The notes: generated from the sequence alone by a model not told the origin. Positions 45,000 through 53,763 are shown, numbered from the stretch's first letter. The stretch: 64,000 nucleotides of DNA from an uncultured Prevotellaceae bacterium (GCA_947168045.1 CAMVKN010000002.1:62001-126000); one strand, 5' to 3'. Translations and numbers: made by a program.

Positions 45000-46208
45000 T
45001 TAATACAGCAGCCCGAACATCCATAATGGAATACGGTTCCGGTGGCCGACCTCGGTATTGTCAACAGCCAGATAGCTGTCTGGAATATCCTTTATCTGGT
45101 CGAAGTTCTTGCCTTTCCCGCCAACTTCGAACAAATGCTTCCTATCGACAATGAAATCGCCTGCCTTCGGATAGCGCACATCATGCCCCTGAGACAATTG
45201 ATTGAAAAAGAAGGTCTCACGAAGAGTGCCTGTGTCAACTTTGGGTGTCAGGGCAAACATCATGGTGGGGTTGTTGATGTAAATCTTATCTGGGCGCGAC
45301 AGGTTATCCGGACTTTTCGCATCGTCGCTCAACAGCTGAAGCAAGCCTCCACGCTGAAGTGCATAGAGCATTTTCAGTCCCTGATTGCGGTCGGTCTCCA
45401 ACTCCTTATAAAGCTCGTTCATTTTTGGCAGCAGGGGAACCCTCTCTGCAAGAATCATCAGCAGTTTCTTCGTCTTGCGTATCGTTGGCATTGTGATATC
45501 CTCTACGTTGGGGTAATCCACCTCCATCACCTGATTGGCCACGCTCTGCAGCCTTTGGTAATAGCCGTGATGCACCGTCTTGTAGAACGGATAATAGCCC
45601 ACCTCAAGATACTTCTTGAAATGCTCCAGTACTTTTGTTTTTCCACATACTTCCATCGCTATGCCCACATGCTCTTCAAGCAGTTGTTCCAGGGTGACAG
45701 GCGGCATTTGCAATATACCTTCATATTCTAGGAACTCCCGTAACGATAGTCCTCGCATTTCATACATGGTCAAGCGACGGGAGAGATCCCCTTCGCTACT
45801 TTCCATCTGAAGCATTGATGAGCCGGTATAAGCTATATGAAGTCCAGGATAGTCGTCGCTGATATTTTTAAGCAGCGTCTGCCAATGCTTGTAGTAATGT
45901 ATCTCGTCGATAAACAGGTGTGTCCCGCCATGTGTGTAATGGTAGTCCACCACATCGATGATATCATGGGTGCTGAACCACAGATTGTCAAGCGACACAT
46001 AAAGCGCCTTGTCCAGTTCCTTTCCCCTGAACGCCTCCTTGATGTGCTGCAGAAGCAGGGTCGATTTGCCACACCCTTTCGGGCCTTTGATGCCTATCAG
46101 CGTGTCGTTCCAGTCTATCTGCTTATAAAGATAGCGAAAAAAGGACATGGGCGTTGCTGCCAACCGACGCTGGAAAATCTTGATGAGATAACTGATTTGT
46201 TCTTCCAT
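45000..46208 (-). CDS. AAA_14/DUF4143-type ATPase, copy B
   Basis: A 402-aa ATPase of the same broad family as the gene at 43571 but only distantly similar. Walker A GIKGPKGCGKSTLLLQH, Walker B THLFIDEIHYYKHWQTLLKN, sensor IAYTGSSMLQM, then the DUF4143 region (LLQLLSDDAKSPDNLSRPDKIYI) and C-terminal KAGDFIVDRKHLFEVGGKGK. ATG 46208 was chosen because the -7 box lies at 46236-46243; an upstream in-frame ATG at 46265 is outside the transcript. The gene sits between two 150-bp direct repeats. Confidence 0.83.
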   Translation of the reverse strand: MEEQISYLIKIFQRRLAATPMSFFRYLYKQIDWNDTLIGIKGPKGCGKSTLLLQHIKEAFRGKELDKALYVSLDNLWFSTHDIIDVVDYHYTHGGTHLFIDEIHYYKHWQTLLKNISDDYPGLHIAYTGSSMLQMESSEGDLSRRLTMYEMRGLSLREFLEYEGILQMPPVTLEQLLEEHVGIAMEVCGKTKVLEHFKKYLEVGYYPFYKTVHHGYYQRLQSVANQVMEVDYPNVEDITMPTIRKTKKLLMILAERVPLLPKMNELYKELETDRNQGLKMLYALQRGGLLQLLSDDAKSPDNLSRPDKIYINNPTMMFALTPKVDTGTLRETFFFNQLSQGHDVRYPKAGDFIVDRKHLFEVGGKGKNFDQIKDIPDSYLAVDNTEVGHRNRIPLWMFGLLY

Positions 46209-46235
46209 TATCATCATTATTATTGTTGTCGGCTG

Positions 46236-46243
46236 CAAAGATA
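46236..46243 (-). promoter_or_regulatory. -7 box for ATPase B
   Basis: Minus-strand TATCTTTG then CAGC, 28 bp upstream of ATG 46208. Confidence 0.65.
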
Positions 46244-46397
46244 CTAAAATGTTTCTAAACATCAAAATTTATGCAAATAAAATGTTTACAAACACTACAA
46301 TTACCAAAAATATCATATATGTAAATATTAAAACAATAGTAGAAACAGTTGCTCAATTCGTTCTTATTTCTGCCGCAGTTGTTTCTTACTGCAAATT

Positions 46398-46420
46398 CGG
46401 TCGCACTATTCGACCGTTTT
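46398..46420 (+). terminator. Terminator-like hairpin
   Basis: CGGTCG, 7-nt loop, CGACCG, then TTTTT. The surrounding 46266-46496 is AT-rich with no believable gene. Confidence 0.5.
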
Positions 46421-46427
46421 TGCAGTG

Positions 46428-46435
46428 CAAAGATA
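46428..46435 (-). promoter_or_regulatory. Orphan -7 box pointing into AT-rich DNA
   Basis: Minus-strand TATCTTTG then CACTG, an excellent match with no gene directly downstream before ATPase B; perhaps a relic or a small-RNA promoter. Confidence 0.4.
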
Positions 46436-46496
46436 CGAAAAATCCTTAGAACGCCCAAACAAAACGCTCAAAAATTGACAACAGGATTCTCAAAAA

Positions 46497-46648
46497 CCTT
46501 TCGTTGATTCAGAATGATTGTCTTCATACTTATATCCTTTTTGCGCCGGTAAAATTACTGTTTTTTATTCAATCCCGCAAGCTTATTGCATAAAATTTGT
46601 ACTTTTTTATGCAGTGAAGACAATTTTGGTGAATATTGATGGATGATA
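46497..46648. repeat. Direct repeat, copy 2 (relic of ATPase A 5' end)
   Basis: Near-identical to 44785-44938. It carries the first ten codons of ATPase A (MKTIILNQRK) on the minus strand, cut off at 46497, so it is a gene relic rather than a working gene. Confidence 0.93.
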
Positions 46649-46742
46649 AAGTCCATTGGTTCAAATTGGTTCAAATTGCGTATGGCGGGAAAAAAACGGT
46701 AATTGCTCCTGCTCTGCTGGCTGGCACGGCAAGAACGATATA

Positions 46743-47269
46743 GGGAAACAAAAAAAAATGGTGCACTAAGTGCACCTATGGCCTCTAAAAAACTGACTTG
46801 CATGTCGTTGGCTGGTGCACCAACAACTCAGATCGAGCACCAGATGGTGCACCAACAGCCCCACCCCCGACCCCTCCCGCGGGGGGGAGGGGAGTAGATA
46901 GTTCTGCCGCGACGGTCAGCCCTCGGCACTTTACGGAATTATCTCCATGAGATAAAAAAATCCCACGCCGTGGGACTTTTTTATCTCATTGACTTATTCC
47001 AATGACTCATTGACTTATTACAATAAGTCGGCCCCTGGCTGAATTATCTCGTTGACTTATTGCAATAACTCAATGGGTTATTTCCGTAAAGTGCCGACTT
47101 ATTGGCAAATTCTCTCGAGAATTTACACCTAAAAAGCTGGTGTGCCAACGCTTTGAGCTGGTTGACATAGGTGCACGATGGAGTAGCGTAAGTACACCAG
47201 CCAACGGCCTGCAAGTCAACCTATTAATCCCCATGGGTGCACTTAGTGCACTATTTTAACGGTTTCCCT
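46743..47269. mobile_element. Non-autonomous element with imperfect 38-bp terminal inverted repeats
   Basis: GTGCACTAAGTGCACCTATGG at the left end (46761-46781) is inverted at 47231-47251 with one mismatch, and AGGGAAAC lies outside both (46743 and near 47262), giving arms of about 38 bp. No transposase and no credible ORF lie inside. The interior contains a GC-rich hairpin unit (46858-46905), a 30-bp segment (46925-46954) that is the reverse complement of 28594-28623 with one mismatch, a CCCACGCCGTGGG palindrome, and many TGACTTATT words. It is therefore nested repeat DNA. Confidence 0.65.
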
Positions 47270-47319
47270 TATTACCTTATTATTCTTAATTTAGAGGTGA
47301 GAGGTGAGAGGTGAGAGGG

Positions 47320-47472
47320 ATGAAGAAGATACTTTCACTTGCGCTGCTGGCCACTTTCGCGTCTTGCGCGCGCGTAGAAGAGCAAAATATTGGGGCTGCA
47401 AGGATTCACTCCCTTGCAGCCCCAGTATTCTTTGTGTCTAGCTGTGGTCAGCTGACGGTTACTTCACGATGA
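47320..47472 (+). pseudogene. Short lipoprotein-like ORF copying the signal peptide of the C1 peptidase
   Basis: A 50-codon ORF. The first 33 nt (MKKILSLALLA) are almost identical to the start of the peptidase gene at 49383, then the sequence diverges to TFASCARVEEQNIG. It runs through a terminator hairpin and overlaps the end of the convergent gene, so it is probably a relic. A GAGAGGT tract sits immediately upstream. Confidence 0.45.
47391..47423 (-). terminator. Terminator of the secreted-protein gene
   Basis: TGGGGCTGCAAGG pairs with CCTTGCAGCCCCA around a 7-nt loop, with ATATTTT on the minus-strand exit side, 36 bp after the stop at 47459. Confidence 0.85.
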
Positions 47473-49090
47473 CCTTCTTGCCGTTCATCATGTAGATGCC
47501 ACGGGTGGGCTGGGCTACCTGACGACCAGAGAGGTCGAAGATCTTGGTGGCGGCAGGAGCAGCCTCGACGCTCTGGATGCCTGTCACGGTCTCGTCAAAG
47601 GCGATAGTGGCCTCAGTAGCTACGCCCTGAACCTTCTCAAGGTTGATGTAGGCCTGGTTAGCACCCACGCCATTGCCCAAGGAGATCTTGCCATTGTTCA
47701 GCACCAGATAGTCGGCGTCACCAAGTGCCTCGAAGGTTCCAATGAGACCGTTGTTCTCAACAGGTTGGCTAACGGTAGCGGCAGTAGTCTGATAGAAATA
47801 GACACGGTTCTCAGGGAAGGCGCCGTCGCCATTGGCGAAGCCCTTCAGCGGGCAGTAGATATAGGGCTTTCCTGCTTCCATCAGGCCTTTGAACATCTTC
47901 AGCTCAATGCCCTTGTCGTTCTTACCGGCAATCTCATAGATATAGGCACCTGAGACGGCAGCCTGGTAAGGCAGGCAGACAGTGCCATACACACCATCGG
48001 TAAGACCCGTCAGGCGGAAGTTGCCCTCACCATTCTTATCGGCCCAGCGGCCGGTGGTAGCGGTCTGGAAGTTAGTGGCATAGACATTGCCAAGGATGAA
48101 CTTGTCGCCACCATCAATGCTCAGCTCAGTGACATGATAGATGTCGAACATCTTGTCAACGCGAAGGTTCTCCAGGTCAATGACGCAGCTGTTGAGAGCG
48201 TTCCAGAGCGAGAGCCACATGGCATAAGGACCACCCTTGTAGTCGTCGCCCTGCACCGTATTGCCGCTGAGGTCCTTGATGGCGATGTTGCCGGCGCCAG
48301 CGTTCTCACGGCTCTGGGCTGCCGTGATGACCAGATACTGATACTGTGAGAGGTCGATGCCGTTCTCCCACTTGAAACCGCAACGCTTGGTGAAGGTCAT
48401 GGTCTCAGGATCCCATGTAGCGCCCTCGTCGATGGTCGTGAAGTCATTCAGGTCGAGCACCAAAGCATCAGTGGCGGTGCGATTGGGCTTTGCAATGGGA
48501 TTCTCAACGCTCTTCTCCTTCAGCGTGCAGAAGTTCCAATATACAGGGTCTTCTCCCTTGGGAGCCGGGTTCACGCCACAGAAATAGCCACCCAGGGCCT
48601 TGTTCTTCAAGGTGAAGCCCTTGCCAGCGGTGTACGCCACTTCCCATACGCCACCATATTTAACGTCAGTACCCAGCTGGTCTCGATTGCCGAGGACGAA
48701 ACATCCATCAAAGCCATTGGGGGCACCAGAATTCAGGAAAATTGCACTGTGATCCCACAGGGAAATGCTGCTGCCGTCGGCCTTTACGGCTTCCAATGTG
48801 TAGCAGTTTTTCACCGACTCGTCGGCATCGTCCTTCAGGCTGTGCAGCTTCCAGTAGTAAGCGGAATTCGAAGCAGAGAAGGCAACCTGATACCCATCAT
48901 AAGCCAGGTTCTGGGCATTCGCGTTGAAGATTGCCTTGCCCTCCCCCAGATTACAGATGGCGAAGAGGTTGTCGCCGATGGCTTCAATGCTTGTGAACTC
49001 CTGATCAGGCTCAAGCGTCTTCACTTCGTCGGCAAACGCTGATGCTCCCATACCGAGAAGCATCAGACAAGAAAGTAGAATTTTTCTCAT
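47459..49090 (-). CDS. Secreted protein with C-terminal sorting-like tail, function unknown
   Basis: A 543-aa exported protein. Signal peptide MRKILLSCLMLLGMGASAFA. The body is beta-rich; a middle part (about 205-345) resembles a carbohydrate-binding jelly-roll (LVLDLNDFTTIDEGATWDPE and the YLVITAAQ strand). The end, KIFDLSGRQVAQPTRGIYMM then NGKKVIVK, is the tail typical of Prevotella secreted proteins thought to be handled by the type IX system. I do not recognise a catalytic domain. Own promoter and terminator. Confidence 0.72.
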   Translation of the reverse strand: MRKILLSCLMLLGMGASAFADEVKTLEPDQEFTSIEAIGDNLFAICNLGEGKAIFNANAQNLAYDGYQVAFSASNSAYYWKLHSLKDDADESVKNCYTLEAVKADGSSISLWDHSAIFLNSGAPNGFDGCFVLGNRDQLGTDVKYGGVWEVAYTAGKGFTLKNKALGGYFCGVNPAPKGEDPVYWNFCTLKEKSVENPIAKPNRTATDALVLDLNDFTTIDEGATWDPETMTFTKRCGFKWENGIDLSQYQYLVITAAQSRENAGAGNIAIKDLSGNTVQGDDYKGGPYAMWLSLWNALNSCVIDLENLRVDKMFDIYHVTELSIDGGDKFILGNVYATNFQTATTGRWADKNGEGNFRLTGLTDGVYGTVCLPYQAAVSGAYIYEIAGKNDKGIELKMFKGLMEAGKPYIYCPLKGFANGDGAFPENRVYFYQTTAATVSQPVENNGLIGTFEALGDADYLVLNNGKISLGNGVGANQAYINLEKVQGVATEATIAFDETVTGIQSVEAAPAATKIFDLSGRQVAQPTRGIYMMNGKKVIVK

Positions 49091-49127
49091 GTTAAAATAA
49101 TGTTTTAATTGTTTTTAAAAAGACGTA

Positions 49128-49135
49128 CAAAGGTA
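49128..49135 (-). promoter_or_regulatory. -7 box for the secreted-protein gene
   Basis: Minus-strand TACCTTTG then TACG, 37 bp upstream of ATG 49090. Confidence 0.62.
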
Positions 49136-49221
49136 CTGCTTTTCTCCCTCAGCAACATGCATTTTTGTATCATTTACTTGCAATAAAGTATCACGGGCCC
49201 TTTTTTCGCTTGCGGAAGCTG

Positions 49222-49290
49222 GAATTCATAATTCTTACTCGGCGAAGCCCACACCTCTTAATTCTTAAATCTTAATTCTATATTCTAAAG
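49222..49290. repeat. AATTCTTAATTCTTAA-type repeat tract
   Basis: Words such as AATTCTTA and AATCTTA surround a GGCGAAGCCCACACC core. It resembles the AAGCATT tract after coaBC (55182-55212). The other bases between the two genes are AT-rich and hold only promoters. Confidence 0.55.
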
Positions 49291-49326
49291 TTTTTGCTCA
49301 TTTGGCGTAATTATTCGGAAATTACT

Positions 49327-49356
49327 TTTGGGTTACAAGTTTTTTTTGTACCTTTG
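49327..49356 (+). promoter_or_regulatory. Promoter of the C1 peptidase gene
   Basis: TTTG 49327-49330 and TACCTTTG 49349-49356, 18 bp apart. Confidence 0.75.
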
Positions 49357-49382
49357 CGCCGATTTAAAAAACTAAGCAAAAG

Positions 49383-50582
49383 ATGAAGAAGATACTTTCA
49401 CTTGCACTGCTGGCCATGACGGCCGCTGGCGTACAGGCTCAGGAAGCTGAGCAGAAGGCGGACAACAAGCCTGTCTTCACCACCATCAAGGAGAACCCTA
49501 TCACGTCGATGAAAGACCAGAACCGCAGCGGCACCTGCTGGGACTACTCCACGCTGTCGTTCTTCGAGGCTGAGATTCTGAAGGCCACTGGCAAGACCTA
49601 CGACCTGTGCGAGAGCTTCGTGGCCAACAAGACCTATATGGAGCGCGCCATCCAGGTGGTCCGCTACCACGGCGACTGCCAGTTTTCACAGGGTGGCTCG
49701 GCTGAAGACGTGCTGGCCACGCTGAAGACCCACGGCATCTGCCCCGAGGACGCCATGCCCTTCCCCGGCTCGCTGTATGGCGACTCACTGAACAACTTCA
49801 ACGAGTTCTTCTCGCTGCTGGAGCCCTACGTGGCCGCCATTGCCAAGAGCTCGCAGAAAAAGATTAGCAACCAGTGGAAGGTGGGCCTGCAGGGCATCCT
49901 CGACGCCTATCTGGGCCAGTGCCCCGAGAAGTTCATGTACGAGGGCAAGGAGTACACCCCGAAGACCTTTGTGCAGTCGCTGGGCATCAACCTCGACGAC
50001 TATGTCAGCATCACCAGCTACACGCATCACCCCTTCTACACCGCCTTCGCCGTTGAGGTGCAGGACAACTGGCGCTTCCCGCTGAGCTACAACCTGCCGA
50101 TGGACGAGATGATGCAGGTCATCGACAACGCCGTGGCGCAGGGCTACACCGTGGCCTGGGGTGGCGATGTCAGTGAGGAGGGCTTCACCCGTCAGGGTCT
50201 GGCCTACGCCATCGACGGCGAGGCTGCCAAGAGCCTGGCCGGCAGCGACATGGCCCGCTGGCTGAAGCTGACGGCCGCCAAGCGCAAGAACGTCATCGAC
50301 TCATTAGGCTGCAAGGTGCCCGAGGTGGTGCCCACACAGGAGATGCGCCAGGAGCGCTTCGACAACTGGGAGCTGACCGACGACCATGGCATGCTCATCT
50401 ACGGCGTGGCCAAGGACCAGTTTGGCAAGGAGTACTACATGGTGAAGAACTCATGGGGTGAGACCGGCGACTACAAGGGCGTGTGGTACATGACCAAGAA
50501 CTTCATCGCCGCCAACACGATGGACTTCCTCGTCAACAAGAACGCCATTCCCAAGGCTATCCGTAAGAAGTTAGGACTGTAA
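49383..50582 (+). CDS. Exported C1-family peptidase (aminopeptidase C/bleomycin hydrolase-like)
   Basis: A 399-aa papain-fold protease. Signal peptide MKKILSLALLAMTAAGVQAQ. Catalytic Cys52 in NRSGTCWDYS, His335 in TDDHGMLIYG, and Asn356 in MVKNSWGE. The arrangement and the long insert between Cys and His match C1B peptidases (PepC/bleomycin hydrolase), which are usually cytoplasmic; here export is predicted. It ends NAIPKAIRKKLGL. The likely role is trimming peptides in the periplasm. Convergent with the TPR gene, only 8 bp between stops, no clear hairpin. Confidence 0.9.
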   Translation: MKKILSLALLAMTAAGVQAQEAEQKADNKPVFTTIKENPITSMKDQNRSGTCWDYSTLSFFEAEILKATGKTYDLCESFVANKTYMERAIQVVRYHGDCQFSQGGSAEDVLATLKTHGICPEDAMPFPGSLYGDSLNNFNEFFSLLEPYVAAIAKSSQKKISNQWKVGLQGILDAYLGQCPEKFMYEGKEYTPKTFVQSLGINLDDYVSITSYTHHPFYTAFAVEVQDNWRFPLSYNLPMDEMMQVIDNAVAQGYTVAWGGDVSEEGFTRQGLAYAIDGEAAKSLAGSDMARWLKLTAAKRKNVIDSLGCKVPEVVPTQEMRQERFDNWELTDDHGMLIYGVAKDQFGKEYYMVKNSWGETGDYKGVWYMTKNFIAANTMDFLVNKNAIPKAIRKKLGL

Positions 50583-50590
50583 GGAGCCTT

Positions 50591-52801
50591 TTAGATGGCA
50601 TCGACCATCAGCCGAATGTCGGTGTCGGTGATGCCATGCTGTAACAAGAGTTCATGTTCACTGCTGTGCATGAACTCTTTTTCTATGTCAACGCCTTCAT
50701 CGCCCTGCGAGCTGACAAACTGTCGGAACATGCTGATGGCCGTAACGATGTTGCCCGAGAGCCACAGACAATAGCCATAGTTCAGCATGTCGGCAGGCAG
50801 GGGCTTGTCGGTAGCCAGCAGCTGGCAGTAGCGCTTGTCGGCCTGCTCATACTTGCCACACAGGGTGAGCGCCCATGCCATGACGCGCCCCACGGACAGG
50901 TCGTCGGGGTAGTTGTAGTCAAGCTTGAAGAGCATCTTCAGGGCCTCTTCGGAGCGCTGCATGTGGATGAGACAGACGGCGGCTGCCAGCTGGTATGCCT
51001 TGTGCTCAGGCTGCTGTTGCAGAAGGGTGCTGTAGGCTTGGTAGGCCTCCTCGTAGTCCTGGCTGTCGAAGAGCGTCCGTGCCAGTGCTGCTCGGGCGCG
51101 CTCATTGCCCGGCTGCAGGTCGAGTGCCATGCGATAGCAGGCCATGGGCGACAGCAGCGTGGTCTGCGGCGCATGCTGCAGCGCCGTGCCCAGCATCATG
51201 TAATACTGGAAGTTATGACGCTCCGCCTCAGGGACGGCCGCCAGGACGCTGACGGCGCTGGCATAGCGACGACGCTTCAGCAGGAAACGGGCCACGCTGA
51301 GCGCCTGGGGGGCCAGCTCGGGCCGGGCAAGTAGCGGATGAGCAAAGAACACAATGTTGTCAAAGGGGTTGAGGAACTCGCTGCGCGCACTGAACAAGCG
51401 GTAGAAGCGGTAGACGCTCTGCAGGTAGAGACGGCGCATGAAGGGCGGCTGGTGCTGCTGCTCGTCTGGCACCTCGCCCCCCAGGGGCATGGCGGTGGCC
51501 TCACCCTCTTCTATGAGCTTGAGCATGCCCTGCGGCAGCCGTGTGAGCACCTGGTTGAAGGCCAGCACGAAGCTGTACTTGTCGCTGTCGCAGAAGGCGC
51601 CAAGGCGGGTGATGGCCTTGAGGAACTTCTTGCCCCGTGTGTTGTTCCAGATGGTGCTGATGTCAGGATGCTGCGAGTAGAACGGCACGAACCAGTTGCT
51701 GACTTGCTGGAAGAAGGGGAAGCGCTTCATCTGTGAGAAGCCGCCGAAGTAGATGTCGGCCCCCTGCCGCTGCATGTCGACCATGCGCTGCATGCTCTTC
51801 TCCATGCGCTCCATGTTCTGCTCGGCCGCCTCGGGATGGAGGATGTCGTCGAGACTGTCCTCGTCCATCTCCACCAGTCCCTGTCGCGTGACCTTGATGT
51901 TGCTGCCACTCATAATGTCGGGCAGTATCTCCTTCTGTATGGTGTGCGTATCGGCATCGGCCTCAGTACAGTAGATGAGCTGCATCTGCAGCTCGGCCAG
52001 GTCCAGGCGCGTCTGCTCATCGCTGCACAGGTCGCGCACCTGCTCTTCCATCTCAGTGTAGAGCTGCCACACGCCGTCGGGGCAGAATGACAGGGTAGCC
52101 ACCCACCCCACCAGGGCGCGCTGTCGCACCTGCTCGTCGGTACTCTGGCGATAGACCTGTGCCAGGACACGGAACTTCTGTGGGCAGAACGACTGGAGGG
52201 CCGACAGCATGACCGCGCTGACGACTAACTGCTGGTCGACGGACGAGAGTGTGGGCGCGAGGAGCATGTCAAGGAACACATCGGCCAGCTGCGGGCGCCA
52301 CTGTCGCGAAGTGACGATATAGTCGAAGAGGTCGTTCATCAGCTGCCAGTGCTCCTGGTGCAACTGCTGCGACGACGATGGCTGTGCGGTGCCCAGGTCG
52401 CCGTTCTTCTGCAACTGCAGCATGGTGACCTGCGCCACAAAGTCCTCCATGGCGGCACGGACGGACGTCATCGACCAGTCTTTCCTGATTTTGCGGGGAC
52501 GCAGGTGCAGGGCCTTGAGAAAGGGACTCTCCGAGAGTTGCCAGTTGGTGATGATGGTGGCAGTGAGCACATACATTCGGCGCAGCAGTTGCCGATAGAC
52601 CTCACCACGCTGTGGGTCGTCGAAGCCCCGCTTCCAGTAGTCGGCCATCAGCCGATAGTCATCGCTCATGCTGATGAGCTGGTCCATATCGCTCTGGCGT
52701 GGATGAGCAAGCAGATAGTTCTCAAGGCCATTGATGGCCTTGCCTAACTGGCCGTTCAGCACCAGCCCAAGTATCTCGTTCAGTTGTTCGTTCTGCTTCA
52801 A
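50591..52801 (-). CDS. Large TPR-repeat protein, function unknown
   Basis: A 736-aa helical cytoplasmic protein without signal peptide. The C-terminal 250 residues hold clear TPR-like pairs (LQPGNERARAALARTLFDSQ and DYEEAYQAYSTLLQQQPEHK, then CGKYEQADKRYCQLLATDK). The N-terminal 480 residues are helical and unassigned. Similar long TPR proteins are common in Prevotella. The family is not characterised; a scaffold role is inferred. No -7 box is evident directly upstream because a repeat tract occupies that position. Confidence 0.72.
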   Translation of the reverse strand: MKQNEQLNEILGLVLNGQLGKAINGLENYLLAHPRQSDMDQLISMSDDYRLMADYWKRGFDDPQRGEVYRQLLRRMYVLTATIITNWQLSESPFLKALHLRPRKIRKDWSMTSVRAAMEDFVAQVTMLQLQKNGDLGTAQPSSSQQLHQEHWQLMNDLFDYIVTSRQWRPQLADVFLDMLLAPTLSSVDQQLVVSAVMLSALQSFCPQKFRVLAQVYRQSTDEQVRQRALVGWVATLSFCPDGVWQLYTEMEEQVRDLCSDEQTRLDLAELQMQLIYCTEADADTHTIQKEILPDIMSGSNIKVTRQGLVEMDEDSLDDILHPEAAEQNMERMEKSMQRMVDMQRQGADIYFGGFSQMKRFPFFQQVSNWFVPFYSQHPDISTIWNNTRGKKFLKAITRLGAFCDSDKYSFVLAFNQVLTRLPQGMLKLIEEGEATAMPLGGEVPDEQQHQPPFMRRLYLQSVYRFYRLFSARSEFLNPFDNIVFFAHPLLARPELAPQALSVARFLLKRRRYASAVSVLAAVPEAERHNFQYYMMLGTALQHAPQTTLLSPMACYRMALDLQPGNERARAALARTLFDSQDYEEAYQAYSTLLQQQPEHKAYQLAAAVCLIHMQRSEEALKMLFKLDYNYPDDLSVGRVMAWALTLCGKYEQADKRYCQLLATDKPLPADMLNYGYCLWLSGNIVTAISMFRQFVSSQGDEGVDIEKEFMHSSEHELLLQHGITDTDIRLMVDAI

Positions 52802-52827
52802 AGCTTTGTTCTTTTATAGTTGTTTTT

Positions 52828-52925
52828 TTGAGGTGAGTGGTAAGAGGTGAGAGAATAGTTTTTCCGTTTCATTCTCATCTCTCATTTCTCATCTCTCATC
52901 TCTCATCTCTCATCTCTCATCTCAA
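52828..52925. repeat. TGAGAGG/CTCATCT repeat tract
   Basis: Starts GAGGTGAGTGGTAAGAGGTG and continues AGAGAATAGTTTTTCCGTTT, matching the non-tandem part of the element at 25576-25620. Then six CTCATCT-type words follow. On the minus strand the last words form the end of the SBP gene. Confidence 0.75.
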
Positions 52926-53742
52926 TAGAGTCCACCACCTCGGGTCGCACCCCGCAGTAGCTGGCAATGAGTGTGCGGTAGTGCTGAAGGCCACGGGCCG
53001 CAATGCTGTCGGTGGCGGCATTGACGAGGGCCACGAGACGCTCCACCTGATGACGCCGGGCAGTGTCGGCCATGACATCCTGGCGGAAGGCGAGCACGCC
53101 GAAGCCCGTCCCCGACTTGTAGAGCACGGGGTGGCCGTCGAGGCGGGCCTCAGTGGCCTGCGGCTCAGGCAGCAGCATGGCGTCCATGGTGCCATTCTTC
53201 AGCATGGCAAGACGCACCAAGACATCGTTCACCTGTATGCGGAACACGCGCTCGGGCTGCAGGCCGGCACTGTCGACAAGATGGGCTGCCAGCTTGTCGG
53301 TAGCCGAATAGCGTGTCATGGCCACCATCTTGTCGTCAAGCTGCGACAGGAGGGTGAGGCGCGCCGCCTTGTTGGTCAGCAGCTGCCAGCTGAGCGACGT
53401 CCGGGCCACCTGTTGCAGCGGCGTGCCATGACTGCTGAGCCAGGCCATGCGCTCGCTGTCGGTGGTGAGGCCATGGACGGTGCCACCCGCAACGGCGGTG
53501 TCCTGGTCCATCTGTGCCGTGAAGGGCACGAGCTGCACGCTGAGGCCTTCGTCCTGGAACCCCCCCTCGTGCTGGGCTACATAGAGCGGAAGACAGTCGA
53601 GGGTGGGTGTAACGGCGATGCGCAGGCTGCCCTCCTGCAACGGTGTGTCACCGCCAAGGGGCTGACTGCCATCAGTGCCCGACTGGCTGCAAGCACAGGC
53701 GAGCAGCACCATGAAGAGACAAGTAAAGATGCTGGTTTTCAT
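52903..53742 (-). CDS. ABC-type substrate-binding lipoprotein (NMT1/SsuA-like)
   Basis: A 279-aa periplasmic binding protein, lipobox LACAC (Cys16 or 18). The two-lobed NMT1/THI5 pattern is seen in LRIAVTPTLDCLPLYVAQHE, GLSVQLVPFTAQMDQDTAV, and LVRLAMLKNGTMDAMLLPEP. Such proteins feed ABC importers for thiamine precursors, sulfonates or related small molecules; the ligand cannot be told and no permease or ATPase gene is adjacent. The last residues (IEMRDER and the TGA stop) are encoded by the flanking GAGATGA repeats. 21 bp downstream of radA. Confidence 0.78.
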   Translation of the reverse strand: MKTSIFTCLFMVLLACACSQSGTDGSQPLGGDTPLQEGSLRIAVTPTLDCLPLYVAQHEGGFQDEGLSVQLVPFTAQMDQDTAVAGGTVHGLTTDSERMAWLSSHGTPLQQVARTSLSWQLLTNKAARLTLLSQLDDKMVAMTRYSATDKLAAHLVDSAGLQPERVFRIQVNDVLVRLAMLKNGTMDAMLLPEPQATEARLDGHPVLYKSGTGFGVLAFRQDVMADTARRHQVERLVALVNAATDSIAARGLQHYRTLIASYCGVRPEVVDSIEMRDER

Positions 53743-53763
53743 CTGTCAGGGTCTATTTTGATA

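Noticed and set aside
41711..46208. The three ATPase genes as a defence island
   Set aside because: The families are widespread in Bacteroidales without a proven defence role, and no restriction, CRISPR, Abi or other defence hallmark genes lie among them; kept as accessory genes only.
46555..46803. An 82-codon minus-strand frame in the repeat region
   Set aside because: It spans the relic direct repeat and poly-A tracts; composition is not protein-like and no promoter precedes it.
47320..47472. A functional 50-aa lipoprotein
   Set aside because: It reads through the terminator of the convergent gene, overlaps its coding end, and its start is a copy of another gene's start; more likely a relic.
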